Positions 1 through 7,860 are shown, numbered from the stretch's first letter. The stretch: 11,569 bases of DNA from Chloromonas sp. AAM2 (GCA_004335635.1 QAXH01005527.1:49753-61321); one strand, 5' to 3'. Program-made: numbers and translations. Notes: generated by a model from the letters alone, not told the origin.

Positions 1-2
1 CC

Positions 3-16
3 GGGGGGGGGGGGGG
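3..16. repeat. G14 homopolymer
   Basis: A run of 14 G followed by C and four more G lies at the very start of the window. It is simple sequence that could form a G-quadruplex or mark an assembly-difficult site. Positions 17-163 show no gene and probably belong to the 3' flank of the minus-strand gene ending at 164. Confidence 0.9.
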
Positions 17-163
17 CGGGGTGAGCAGAAACAGTTTTAGTTGGCCGAGAATGCATGCCATTCGTTGTTTGGCTAAGCAGTACTACTGGAAAAGTATGGC
101 ATAGGGTTCGGTTAAGATTAGTTGAGGGTGAGTGTGCCAATGGACAATTCTACGCTGCTAACG

Positions 164-910
164 TCATAGCTGTTTGAATTCAGATGTTCCACAGTTCCAG
201 ATCCTGGCTGAAAAGTTGAGAGTAACATTGCGCACCGTTTTGCGTGCATGGTGCCCAGGCTGTGCTGATGGCTCCAGTGCGCTGATGGCGTCCTGCAGGC
301 CTGATGTCCATGTGGCGGACATGCCAGGTTCCATCTTAAATAGTCTCTTACTGGCCTGTGGGGGCCTGGCACCCAGTCTGCGTCGTGCATGCACCCGTTT
401 GAACTCGTCTGAGACCCATGCGAGTTGTGCAGTGCTGGCTTCTCTGGTAAACACAGGCAGCAAAAGCACACCTGGTTCTTCCTGGCTTGTCGACTTGCGG
501 AAGCTTGTCGCCTGTGCCAGTGTCGCCCATCCTGCAATGGGGTCGTACGACATCAATGGTAATCTACCCGCACCATCAATGAGGCATGGCATGCTCATGA
601 ATAGATTCGCTGTTTGTTTTGGACGCTCGGCTCGTCCGGTGCTGCCCAGCACAAACAAACGCCCGCAAGCCGGGCCACTCACGCTGCATCAGCTGCAATA
701 GGCATACTCCACTGCTAAGATGTTCAAGCACTAATGTTCAGCATCCTGCGTATAACTGCTGCTGCTGCCATCAGGGTCCATGTCGTACCCGGCATTGCCG
801 GCAGCTTTTGTCGAAGATTAGCGTCAGCGCTTTCTATTATGTAAGGTGCCTCGGGTCATACGGGGTGCAACCCCTTCACTGTGACCGGCTACTGCCGCAC
901 TGAGGGCCAT
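164..910 (-). CDS. Three-exon gene, 154-residue protein of unknown function
   Basis: I do not recognise this protein. The model has exons 910-862, 730-683 and 531-164, joined by introns of 131 and 151 bp. The donors are GTATGA and GTGAGT; the acceptors are TTAG, preceded by a CTGAAC branch-like site, and TTGCAG. Each exon ends in phase 1 and the next enters with two bases, so the frame is continuous to a TGA at 166-164. The start ATG at 910-908 reads GTGATGG, a good context. The protein begins MALSAAVAGHSEGVAP, has a leucine-rich helix-like stretch in the short second exon, then a soluble mixed region containing EEPGVLLLPVFTREAS and a basic part with three consecutive arginines (about residues 79-81). 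I see no signal peptide or membrane segment. The plus strand of the last exon is also open (174-701), but that reading is rich in cysteine and serine and ignores the splice signals. It is transcribed divergently from the gene at 1097. Confidence 0.5.
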
Positions 911-1096
911 CACAGCAGCAGACCAAGTGAGCGAGCAATATTCTGAAGCAGCCCATGAGCTACATACATTGCTCGTGCTCACCACATCGGACTTTTCCGT
1001 ACCTGAAGAAACGTTTTCAGGACTTTCAAACAAACCCCCGAGGACAGCTTGTGTCTCTCAGCGGTGGGCAGCGCCCGGAACAACAGAAACAGCAAC
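911..1096. promoter_or_regulatory. Divergent promoter region with central inverted repeat
   Basis: This 186-bp gap separates the minus-strand start at 910 from the plus-strand start at 1097, so it should hold both promoters. No clear TATA box is visible. An inverted repeat occupies it: GTGAGCGAGCAAT at 927-939 against ATTGCTCGTGCTCAC at 968-982, identical apart from a two-base bulge, with a 28-bp spacer. This symmetry suits a factor serving both directions, but that is inference. Part of the gap is also open in the minus frame of the neighbouring gene, without an ATG. Confidence 0.5.
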
Positions 1097-3714
1097 ATGG
1101 CATCTACACACGCCGCCGGTGGCCAGCTTAAAGGTGCAGACGCCCTTCTCTTGCGGCAGCTCCTGGACGAGGCCTGTGCCCAGGTAACCCTCAAAACGCG
1201 CCATGCTGACCCCAGGCATGAGAGGATTGTCTGCATGACGAATTAATATACTGCTCGCAGGTCACGACTGAGCTGAACTGGACAGACGATCAGAAACGAA
1301 GCCTCCAGGAACGATGTGTGAGTAACGCACCCCAGCACCTCTTGTGCCTTCTTGCCTTGTTTAGCTGCCTGGCAGTCATTGCTTCTGCCATGTGATTGCA
1401 GGAGGCTGTGGCCAAGGTCTTGACAAGCCATGAACACCAGGATGGGTGAGGCCTGAGTAAAGCGCTGCGCACTGCATGCATGCCCATATTGTCACAGCCA
1501 TACCAGCAGCACAACCATGCATGAACGTTGGTTTGTAGAGCCATGCACGCAGCCAGCCCATGCATTTACATAGCAATGCATGCTATGCATACTCCCGCTC
1601 CACAGCTTGGCGATGCATCCATACATACTGCACCAATGATCAACCCATGCATGCTCTCGTCGCATGCGCATGTGCATGCAGTCACCGCCACCATTATGCA
1701 TGCTGTTGAAAACTAGCCATGCATGAACGACCTGTAGCCCATGCATGCAGTCACGGCCCATGCATGGCTATCCAGTGCTGACCTGCCATGCACACATGCA
1801 GGCCTGTGGACGACGCTATGCAAGAGGATGCTGTGCTAGAAGACACATGCTCGCAGGATTCAGACGTGGCACAGTTGCATCAGCAGGTTGGTAGATTGGC
1901 AATACTGCATTCAATTTACATGTCATGGCAACCCTACGTGCACTTGCATGCTCACAGTGCGATGCCTTCGCCTGCAGGCCTTTCATGTCTCCCAGCATGC
2001 TGCTTGTTCCCACCTACATGCTTGCCGTGCGTCCTCTGCATGCCGCATGCGCCTCAGCCCGCTCATGATCTTGCATGCTACATGCTCCCTGCATGGGAGA
2101 TGCTGCATGCACCTAACATGCCGTTTGTGCATGCAAGTGTGCCACCTGGCAGGTGACTGATGCAGCCCAGCGAATCCAGGAACTCAAAGCATCTGCCCCG
2201 CACCTGTTGGCCCAGTCCGCCCAGCAGCACATGTCAGCCCAGCGGCCTGTCAGCAAGGGGGTGTTGGCTGCACGTCAACTGGCAGCCATGTCCGAGGATA
2301 TGTTAGCAGGTGAGCGATTTGGGTGACCATGCATGTGCCGCAACTTCATGCATGTTGAATAAGTGGTCAGTGCATGGCTGATTTACAGCAGTGTACAAAG
2401 TGGCCAAAGATGGCATGGCGACTGCATGCCCACCTGTATGCAACGAGAGCAGGCCGAGCCCAGAGCATGGCATGGGAGGCTGTGATGGGCCCTGTCATGT
2501 CATGGTGGGTTGAACCCCTGATGCATGGATGGGCAAAGCTGATCATTCCATGCGCAGCGGTATGGGCAGGGCAGACATGTGCATCAACAAGGTGATGCAG
2601 AAGTACAAGCAAGACAGGGCAGAGAAGGGGATCACCCACGAGCGGTATGCCTTGCTATCGATCAGTTCATGAGACACGTCCCCGGCACTGGCATGGGTTC
2701 GGTTGAACAGAACGTGACCGCAGTACTGTCGCATGGGTAGTAATCGTACAAACGTCGTAGAACCTTGGGCACATGGGGCGAATTACCTTGTGACACCCCA
2801 TAAATTTGCTGCTCTGGGTGCCTTCTTAGGGTCTGTGGGTGCGGCCCCCAGCACTGATAGCGCATCGCAAGCTGAGTACGCGCGCTTGAGGCAGCAGCTC
2901 ACAGGCCTGATGGACCAACTGCCCGGCCTAAGGTGGGTCACAGCTGCACTGGCTTGAGTGCACGGCTTTCTGAACTGACATGTGGGTTGAAAGTCGCTTA
3001 CAGGTATACGAAGCTGTAAGTGGTTAAGGGCCTCTAACATGTAGAAGAACTGGCTCTAGGAAGGTTCCAGGCTTGCAACCCAGTGTGCTCATGCAACCCA
3101 GTGTGCTCATGCAATCCAGTGTGCTCATGCAACCCAATCCAGTGTGCTCATGCAACCCAGTGTGCGCATGCAACCCAGTGTGCTCATGCAACCCAGTGTG
3201 CTCATGCAATCCAGTGTGCTCATGCAATCCGTCACTCGCTCACTCAGTTGCTCTTGTTTCGTCAAGAGGCTTACAATCATCATCCTCGGGGCACAGCCAA
3301 CTCTGCTGAAATCAAGATTTTTCTTTCCTAGCTGGCCCGTTTTGATGAGTAGCTCATGTAGATGCCACTGTGGCCCTGGAATGTTGTGGCTCAATCCCTC
3401 TGACTGCGCTGGATGCGTAGGACAGGGTACGACTGTGTTGCTATGGCTTGATGTGCTGGCCACCCAGGTCAACACGCGCTCTGACCCGCCCTCCCTGCAT
3501 TTCTATGCGCAGAATGCAGTTGGAGCATTCTGAGCAGCGGCTTAGTGTCAACATGATGGCAATAGAAAGCGAACCGTCGCGAGCGTCGCCGTACACTGCG
3601 GAGCGCATGCCACGGGACTCCGGGGTGGGCGCGGCACGGCGGCCGCTAGTCCAGCACTCACCACCACCAGCCATGGCCCGGCTAGGCAGCTTAATCACAG
3701 ACAAGGCAGCCTGA
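1097..3714 (+). CDS. Multi-exon helical protein, possibly NSL1/Mis14-like kinetochore subunit
   Basis: Best model: exons 1097-1183, 1261-1317, 1402-1445, 1802-1886, 2153-2309, 2575-2644, 2852-2932, 3004-3015 and 3513-3714, totalling 795 nt and 264 residues. Phases agree at every junction. The 5' edges of exon 6 (2539 also fits) and exon 7 (2741 also fits) are uncertain. The start reads AACATGG. The protein is mostly charged, Gln/Ala-rich helix: DSDVAQLHQQ and AAQRIQELKASAPHLL in the middle, then ARLRQQLTGLMDQLPGLR, and a Pro/Ser/Arg tail ending ITDKAA. In human NSL1, which is of similar length, I recall a comparable order of an acidic D-S-D, a helix ending near a proline, and a late L-P-x-L motif. 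This is a weak resemblance from memory, so the name is only a hypothesis; a generic coiled-coil protein is equally possible. TGTAA follows the stop by 212 bp. Confidence 0.65.
1446..1801. repeat. ATGCA-saturated intron 3
   Basis: This 356-bp intron contains about 16 copies of ATGCA, mostly within CATGCATG-type palindromic words. The 13-mer CCATGCATGAACG occurs twice, at 1515-1527 and 1717-1729. The copies are irregularly spaced, so this is dispersed word enrichment rather than a tandem array. The same word family continues more thinly in intron 4 (1887-2152) and intron 5 (2310-2574), while the adjoining exons have very few copies. Confidence 0.85.
3004..3015 (+). other. 12-nt micro-exon (exon 8 of the gene at 1097)
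   Basis: Positions 3004-3015 (GTATACGAAGCT) lie between a good acceptor (GCTTACAG) and a canonical donor (GTAAGT). Entry and exit are both phase 2, so the four codons read RYTKL across the joins. Skipping it would keep the frame. If it is not spliced out on the right, translation stops at the TAA at 3017-3019, giving a shorter protein. The flanking introns would be 71 bp and 497 bp. Confidence 0.5.
3077..3225. repeat. 18-bp minisatellite, 8 copies
   Basis: The unit AACCCAGTGTGCTCATGC repeats eight times with few changes (AATCC for AACCC in several copies, CGC for CTC in one) and one extra AACCC at 3131-3135. Because 18 is a multiple of three, several frames stay open and give six-residue repeat peptides (NPVCSC, MQPSVL, ATQCAH), but these have no start or splice support. 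It lies 61 bp inside the last intron (3016-3512) of the plus-strand gene. Confidence 0.95.
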
Positions 3715-3925
3715 ACTGCTATTTGTTAGACACTAGTCGCACGGCGCGTGATGCTGCTCCATTGCGACATTGTGACCCAGCGGGCATCTGTACAGAGAGT
3801 GTCGCGTGGCGTCGCTCCCATTTGCTTCCAAGCTGTCTGGCTGACTGCAGCTTCAAGTCTGTGTTGCCATTTGCCCTGAGAGCAGACCATGGCTCGACAT
3901 TTTGAAGGCGTTTCCTACAATACTC

Positions 3926-3930
3926 TGTAA
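3926..3930 (+). terminator. TGTAA poly(A) signal
   Basis: TGTAA is the typical chlorophyte polyadenylation signal. Here it lies 212 bp after the TGA at 3712-3714, which predicts a 3' UTR of about 215-240 nt for the gene starting at 1097 and supports the exon at 3513-3714 as its last. Confidence 0.5.
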
Positions 3931-4026
3931 AATGCAGGCACTGAGTGACACCTGATTGAGCTACTCATTAAGGCTTATTAATACACACTGAAGCAGCAGC
4001 AGCGCAGATGCTTGATCATTCAGTTC

Positions 4027-4318
4027 TCAGTCATAAGCAGCAAGTGACTGCACATGGCCATGCACAGCTGAGAGCCCCTGTGCCAGTGATGACAGCGCCT
4101 GGCAGTTGTAAGTTTGCGTCATTTCTTTTGTGTTCTGAATCCCTGGTAATCTGCCACCACCAGTCAACTCCAGCAACACATCCCGTGACATCTAACACCG
4201 TGCACACATACACCACAAACAAATGGACAAAGTCTTTTAACTCTCCACAACAAACACCTCACTGAGTCACAAGGAACTGGGATGCGACGGCCATGATCGC
4301 ACTGGAAAGGCGAAACAT
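4027..4318 (-). CDS. Two-exon gene, 59-residue small protein
   Basis: Exon 1 runs 4318-4263 and exon 2 runs 4150-4027, separated by a 112-bp intron (donor GTGAGG, acceptor GGCAG). The phase-2 junction reads CA|A (Gln) and the frame runs on to TGA at 4029-4027. The ATG at 4318-4316 follows a run of A. The first 18 residues, MFRLSSAIMAVASQFLVT, look like a short mitochondrial targeting sequence or a hydrophobic anchor. The remaining 40 residues form a soluble Gln/Ser/Leu-rich segment with LSSLAQGLSAVHGHVQSL, probably one amphipathic helix. I do not recognise the family. It converges on the gene ending at 3714, and I found no TGTAA close downstream on this strand, which weakens the model. Confidence 0.45.
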
Positions 4319-4564
4319 TTTTTGTTTTAGGCAAACATCTCCCAGAACTGGCAATCTTTTTTTAGGCAACCGTGGTAGCGGCTGACAGGTGTTTGACGGT
4401 TTAAGCTAGAAACAAAGGACGAGCATGAAGTCTGGGCCTGAGTTGGCGAGCGGGCAGGGGCCTAGTGTGGCGGCAGCCTGAGAGCAAGCCGGCTGTCGAG
4501 CAGGTACAAAAAGGGATGGCCAAGCAGTGGGTGGCACAGGGTGAGCAAGCACAAAATCCTGCAG

Positions 4565-4723
4565 GTTGTCCACAGCACACACAGGGAGGAGCGGCACATG
4601 GCACCTTGGCACTTGGTTTGGCTTTCAGACGTGGTGTCAAACGTGGTGGCTGTCAAACAAGGTGGCGCACACAAGATTACAAGCAGGTTCATGGTCGGCC
4701 ATATGTTTGCTGATCAGCCTTGA
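4565..4723 (+). CDS. Candidate last exon of a small plus-strand gene
   Basis: An open stretch after the acceptor-like ATCCTGCAG reads VVHSTHREERHMAPWHLVWL and continues to TGA at 4721-4723. A TGTAA follows at 4861-4865. The upstream part is unresolved: the only nearby ATG with a fair context (4425) closes after 18 codons, and no good intron links it. The DNA contains a short internal repeat around TGTCAAAC near 4634-4665. I do not recognise a function. The opposite strand here is also open with a Lys/Ala-rich reading, so the coding strand is uncertain. Confidence 0.25.
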   Translation, partial: VVHSTHREERHMAPWHLVWLSDVVSNVVAVKQGGAHKITSRFMVGHMFADQP

Positions 4724-4860
4724 CTTTGGCGGCTCCGTCCTGTTTTGCTTTGGGTTGGCCTGCCTTGCCTGCTTTGTTCCCTGCTTTCGTTATGCTTTCT
4801 TGCTCAGGGTAGGCCAGGGCGGTGCCCATCCCGTTCCGTGTCCTCTGACGGCTTCCCTGG

Positions 4861-4865
4861 TGTAA
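4861..4865 (+). terminator. TGTAA, possible poly(A) signal
   Basis: TGTAA occurs 138 bp after the stop at 4723 and just before an AT-rich stretch (ATACATATATAT). It would fit the end of the candidate plus-strand gene upstream. Confidence 0.3.
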
Positions 4866-4911
4866 ATACATATATATCAGCGAGTGATTGCATTCGCATC
4901 GACACATTGTG

Positions 4912-4918
4912 TATAAAA
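4912..4918 (+). promoter_or_regulatory. TATA-like box
   Basis: TATAAAA lies 77 bp before the ATG at 4995 and directly ahead of an earlier ATG at 4919, which opens a short frame ending at 5032. It fits a core promoter for the candidate small gene at 4995. A short perfect inverted repeat (GGTACAG at 4931-4937, CTGTACC at 4941-4947) lies just downstream. Confidence 0.3.
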
Positions 4919-4994
4919 ATGATGCCAGGCGGTACAGCTACTGTACCAGTTGGACATATTTTTCCATTCGAAAATATTGCTCGTCTGGGAAGCA

Positions 4995-5413
4995 ATGGCT
5001 TTGCGGGGTGGATGGGATGCGGCCCTGGGTAAGGCAGCAGCAACTGGCGATGGCGGTGGCCTGACGGTGCATTTCAGCAGTCTCAGCTTTGGCTTCTCCT
5101 CGCGCAGGCAGTTAAGCCCGTCTTTCAGCCCGTGCACAAGCGTCTCCGCCACAAACAATGTGGCCGTGGCAGCAATGCAGTTCTTCACCTACAAAATGCA
5201 GTCATCAAGAGGTCCTACCAGCTAGCCCACCGGCACTTATACTGCCATTCCTGCCATCCATTCCTACAGTGGTGCTGCCATGAACGATCCCATGTGCTAC
5301 ACGTCAGCACACACCTCGTCAATGGCGCTTTGCAATTGTGGCAAAACCACAGTGTGGTGGCGGGAGGCTGTGCCATTAGTGGCTTGGCGCATTGTCAAGG
5401 CCTCTGCACATAA
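4995..5413 (+). CDS. Candidate two-exon small gene, about 111 residues
   Basis: Exon 1 (4995-5028) starts in a good context (GCAATGG) and encodes MALRGGWDAAL. A GTAAGG donor at 5029 and the acceptor GGCAG at 5111 define an 83-bp intron. Exon 2 then stays open from 5112 to TAA at 5411-5413, beginning VKPVFQPVHKRLRHKQ. The later half is unusually rich in His and Cys (HLYCHSCHPFLQWCCHERSH), which may mean the true exon ends earlier and the rest is non-coding. Without splicing, exon 1 also continues in another frame to 5225. I do not recognise the protein. Confidence 0.25.
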
Positions 5414-5538
5414 TGGTGCCTCCCACCAAAGACGAGCTGGAATTCATACCATTTACATCGTATGAAAGGCAAACGGTTTGTACCCCTCCTTCTAGCCAGG
5501 TTCTGAATCGGCGCAAATACATCAATGCCATCACTTGA
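5413..5538 (+). CDS. Candidate 41-residue ORF or terminal exon
   Basis: An ATG in good context (ATAATGG) opens a 41-codon frame with an ordinary, protein-like composition: PTKDELEFIPFTSYERQT, then SSQVLNRRKYINAIT and TGA at 5536-5538. The frame is open back to 5380, where TTAG could be an acceptor, so this could be the last exon of the gene starting at 4995 rather than a free-standing ORF. It may instead lie in the 3' UTR of the minus-strand gene ending at 5940. No TGTAA follows on this strand. Confidence 0.25.
   Translation: MVPPTKDELEFIPFTSYERQTVCTPPSSQVLNRRKYINAIT
5453..5457 (-). terminator. TGTAA on minus strand, possible poly(A) signal
   Basis: This is the first minus-strand TGTAA I found downstream of the stop at 5942-5940. 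It would give a 3' UTR of about 490 nt, a plausible length for green algae. The intervening 5539-5939 holds no gene I can support and is probably that 3' UTR. Confidence 0.3.
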
Positions 5539-5939
5539 ATCACAAAGTTATTCAATACAAATAGCCTCGCCTTGTCCACCTGTACCACGTGTGCCCATGG
5601 GGTCACCTTTCTTTCACTCCTTGAGATGAGGAATGGACACGAACTCAGCCAGTCCCGGTCCTGTAGAGGGTATGACATGGTCTAGAGCCCAGCCAATGAA
5701 ACAACCCCAGGGCATTCACCCATGAAACATGCAACCCACGTTGGGGCAGTCCGCTTCTGACCTGAACCAGCACATGCACGGCTGCGCGAGCTCCCGCCCA
5801 ATCCCCACCAGGGCAGCTGCAGCCACCTGAGAAAACGGCTGGGGGAGGACTTGCACGGAAATCCCCCTTCCTTGAAGTATATGATCAGTGTGCAGGATTG
5901 TACAGCATATCTGGAAATAGTGTGTCGTTTGAGGTCAGT

Positions 5940-7003
5940 CTACAAGGATGCTGCAATCCGCTGGGCAATGGCGCCTAGGCTCTCGAGGTCGACGTCCTGC
6001 ACCTGGTTCAGAGTCTCGCCTGAGCCTGTCTTGAGAACGGCTGCTGTGGCCAAACCCACCACACCAATAGCACCAGCTAGCACAGCACCACCTGCAGGGC
6101 AAACGCAGTAAGAAAGAGGGGCTGCCATCAACAGCGCACACTCAAAGTGCATGTGGGTGATGAGCACTCGGCCTGTGCTTGATAAAATTTCAGAGGGTCA
6201 CCGACGGAAGTGAGAATCGAACTTCCCATGGGCTCCATCCATATACCGCGACTCCCCAGCACAAGTGTGCTCTGCTACAACTCAACCCGACCAGGCGTGC
6301 CCCTACTCATGCGCTGACAATTCTACACCATCAAAGCTTGCCAGGTGGCAGTGTAGAGGCAACGGTAGCAAATCCTCTTCGTCACTCCCCACCTGTCGCG
6401 CCTCCCAGGCCTTGTTGTGCAGCGGCCTCAGTAGTGGGTGATGAGTAGAAAGCCCTTTGCTGAGTCTGCAACAGAATCAGAGCAGGTGAGGCAGGTAATG
6501 CAACCAATAACATGGAAGGCCTACTGGGTCACACAAGTTTCTGATCTGCTGCCACTGGGCAAATCAGATGCCGGTCTTGTTTGTGCCGATTTTGCTTGCA
6601 CTGTTCAAGGACACGTGTAGGAAAAATCTTGGCAGCATGGGTTGCCCGACATTTTGCATGTTAATGTGGTTAATCGAGTGTGGCTTCTGGGGTGGCATTA
6701 TGCTGAGCTTGGTGGTGACATGCCTAGAACATCAGTAGCCAGCACTCACAGGGAAAATGTTGCCCTTGCCCGAGTTGTCCTCCTGCGCACAGTGGACGTA
6801 TGCACACGAGAATGTTCACTACGAACATGAAGCCTGACAGCCACCCAGCAGCCATGTACCGGACATTTACGCTTCCATCGCATGTTCTCGCACTGCCCAA
6901 TCCGCACCTGAACGTAGCCTGACTGCTGCATTCTTTCCTTGGCCTTCACGATTGTGAGGGAGCGAGGACTGGAGCTCTGCAGCCACACAGAATTGCCAGC
7001 CAT
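5940..7003 (-). CDS. Four-exon gene, 117-residue putative mitochondrial one-helix membrane protein
   Basis: Exons 7003-6908, 6782-6750, 6465-6393 and 6091-5940 are joined by introns of 125, 284 and 301 bp, all GT-AG. The phases agree (0, 0, 1) and the frame ends at TAG. The start AAAATGG is near optimal. The protein reads MAGNSVWLQSSSPRSLTIVK at the N-terminus, then SGYVQEDNSGKGNIFP across the first junction, then RAFYSSP. R-A-F-Y-S-S resembles a mitochondrial presequence cleavage site, although here it falls near residue 47. One hydrophobic helix of about 20 residues follows (GAVLAGAIGVVGLATAAVL), then a short charged tail ending IAQRIAASL. This suggests a small inner-membrane protein with one span. 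The pattern feels like a conserved small protein of algae and plants, but I cannot name a family. The codon frame is supported by four independent exons. Confidence 0.75.
6205..6295 (-). other. tRNA-derived sequence (pseudo-tRNA or SINE head)
   Basis: On the minus strand a D-arm-like segment (AGTTGTAGCAGAGCAC) is followed about 55 nt later by GTTCGATTC, a perfect B-box/T-loop consensus. The flanking acceptor halves pair at about 5 of 7 positions, but the T stem pairs at only 3 of 5 and I cannot fold a proper anticodon arm; there are roughly 12-15 extra bases between the arms. It is therefore a degenerate tRNA copy, a tRNA-headed SINE fragment, or less likely an intron-bearing tRNA. It lies inside the last intron (6092-6392) of the surrounding gene. 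Confidence 0.35.
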
Positions 7004-7070
7004 TTTGAGGCACTGCCTTGCAATTGCAAGATTCACGATCGCACGACTCCGTTAATGGTCCGCAACGCAC

Positions 7071-7193
7071 CTTCTTCACCCAGAGCTGTGGAGATTGGAA
7101 GCTTGCGGACAACATTTTTAGGATATGATTTACGGCGAGTAAGGAGATCTTTTTGCTTGGTGTGAATATAATGAGCACTACCAATGAGGCTAT
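7071..7193 (-). other. Exon-like open segment upstream of the 117-residue gene
   Basis: The segment has an acceptor-like left edge (TTCGCAG) and a donor-like right edge (GAAG|GTGCGT) and encodes 40 open codons including LIGSAHYIHTKQKDLLTRRK. Through a 58-bp intron it would join 7012 in phase, but in a frame that conflicts with MAGNSVW. It could be a 5' UTR exon with an upstream ORF, an alternative N-terminus or chance. Apart from this, 7004-7860 shows no gene and probably holds the promoter of the 117-residue gene and the 3' UTR of the dioxygenase gene. Confidence 0.25.
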
Positions 7194-7233
7194 CTGCGAA
7201 CATGACAAGAGGAGAGAAGAATAACAGATTTAG

Positions 7234-7238
7234 TTACA
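7234..7238 (-). terminator. TGTAA on minus strand, possible poly(A) signal of the dioxygenase gene
   Basis: TTACA on the plus strand gives TGTAA on the minus strand, about 620 nt past the last proposed dioxygenase stop (7863-7861) and about 230 bp before the next gene's ATG at 7003. It would separate the two same-strand genes. Confidence 0.35.
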
Positions 7239-7860
7239 AACTGCCACATCGTGGCAAACCGTAAAGTGCAAAGTGTGCAGATGACACACAAAGTTTTTGT
7301 GTGTGCAGATAATAAAGCCGTGTGATGCGTGCGAGTGCTTGTGAGGCCATGTACATGCTGAGCAAGAGGGTGTTGATGATGCTCTGCTTGGGGCAGCAGT
7401 ATGAGAGGCGTTTTCACCCTGCTGGCTAAACCCAATCAAAACAGGCCAACTGCATACCCTGTTCCAGGCTACGGTCCATGTGATCCTTTGCTCGGACATA
7501 GCACATCCTACACACTGTACACGCACCCTGGCAACAGGTCAGAGGGCCTTGCCTTTTGAAACAGCAGCAAAAGCTCAAACTTTCTGAGGCAACGACCGCA
7601 TAAGAAGCCAGGTGGTGGTTTTGTAAGTCAATCACTGCTGCAATTCATGAGAGTACGCCCATTTGCATGGAGCTGCCTTTGCAGGGGACTTCTGACCACC
7701 GCTTGGGCAATCCAGGACGTGCGCACGTGCTTCCAATCCGTGGCCACCAAAGCACGACCTATGTTGCCTTCACGTCAGTGCTGGTCCACTTGTTGAACGC
7801 ATCCCAGCTGTGGGTATCATTGTGGCTGCATGGGAACAGGCATCACACATACCAACACAG

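Noticed and set aside
174..701. Long plus-strand ORF of 175 codons
   Set aside because: It is antisense to the three-exon minus-strand gene, is rich in Cys/Ser/Leu as shadow frames often are, and does not account for the clear splice sites on the other strand.
2389..2435. Possible extra exon (VYKVAKDGMAT) in the NSL1-like gene
   Set aside because: It enters in the right phase after exon 5, but no GT donor in the region leaves it in a phase that fits the next exon.
3073..3309. Repeat-peptide ORFs over the minisatellite
   Set aside because: They are open only because the repeat period is 18 bp; they have no start context or splice sites and fall inside an intron.
3441..3704. Minus-strand ORF with a good ATG context at 3674
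   Set aside because: The plus strand has a strong acceptor with a CTGAC branch site and a better protein composition at 3513-3714, followed by TGTAA.
4689..4816. Minus-strand Lys/Ala/Gly-rich ORF (ITKAGNKAGKAGQPKAKQ)
   Set aside because: It is histone-tail-like but low complexity, driven by AAAGCAGG-type repeats, with no supported upstream exon.
5376..5678. 100-codon minus-strand ORF
   Set aside because: It lies in the probable 3' UTR of the minus-strand gene ending at 5940, with no splice or start support.
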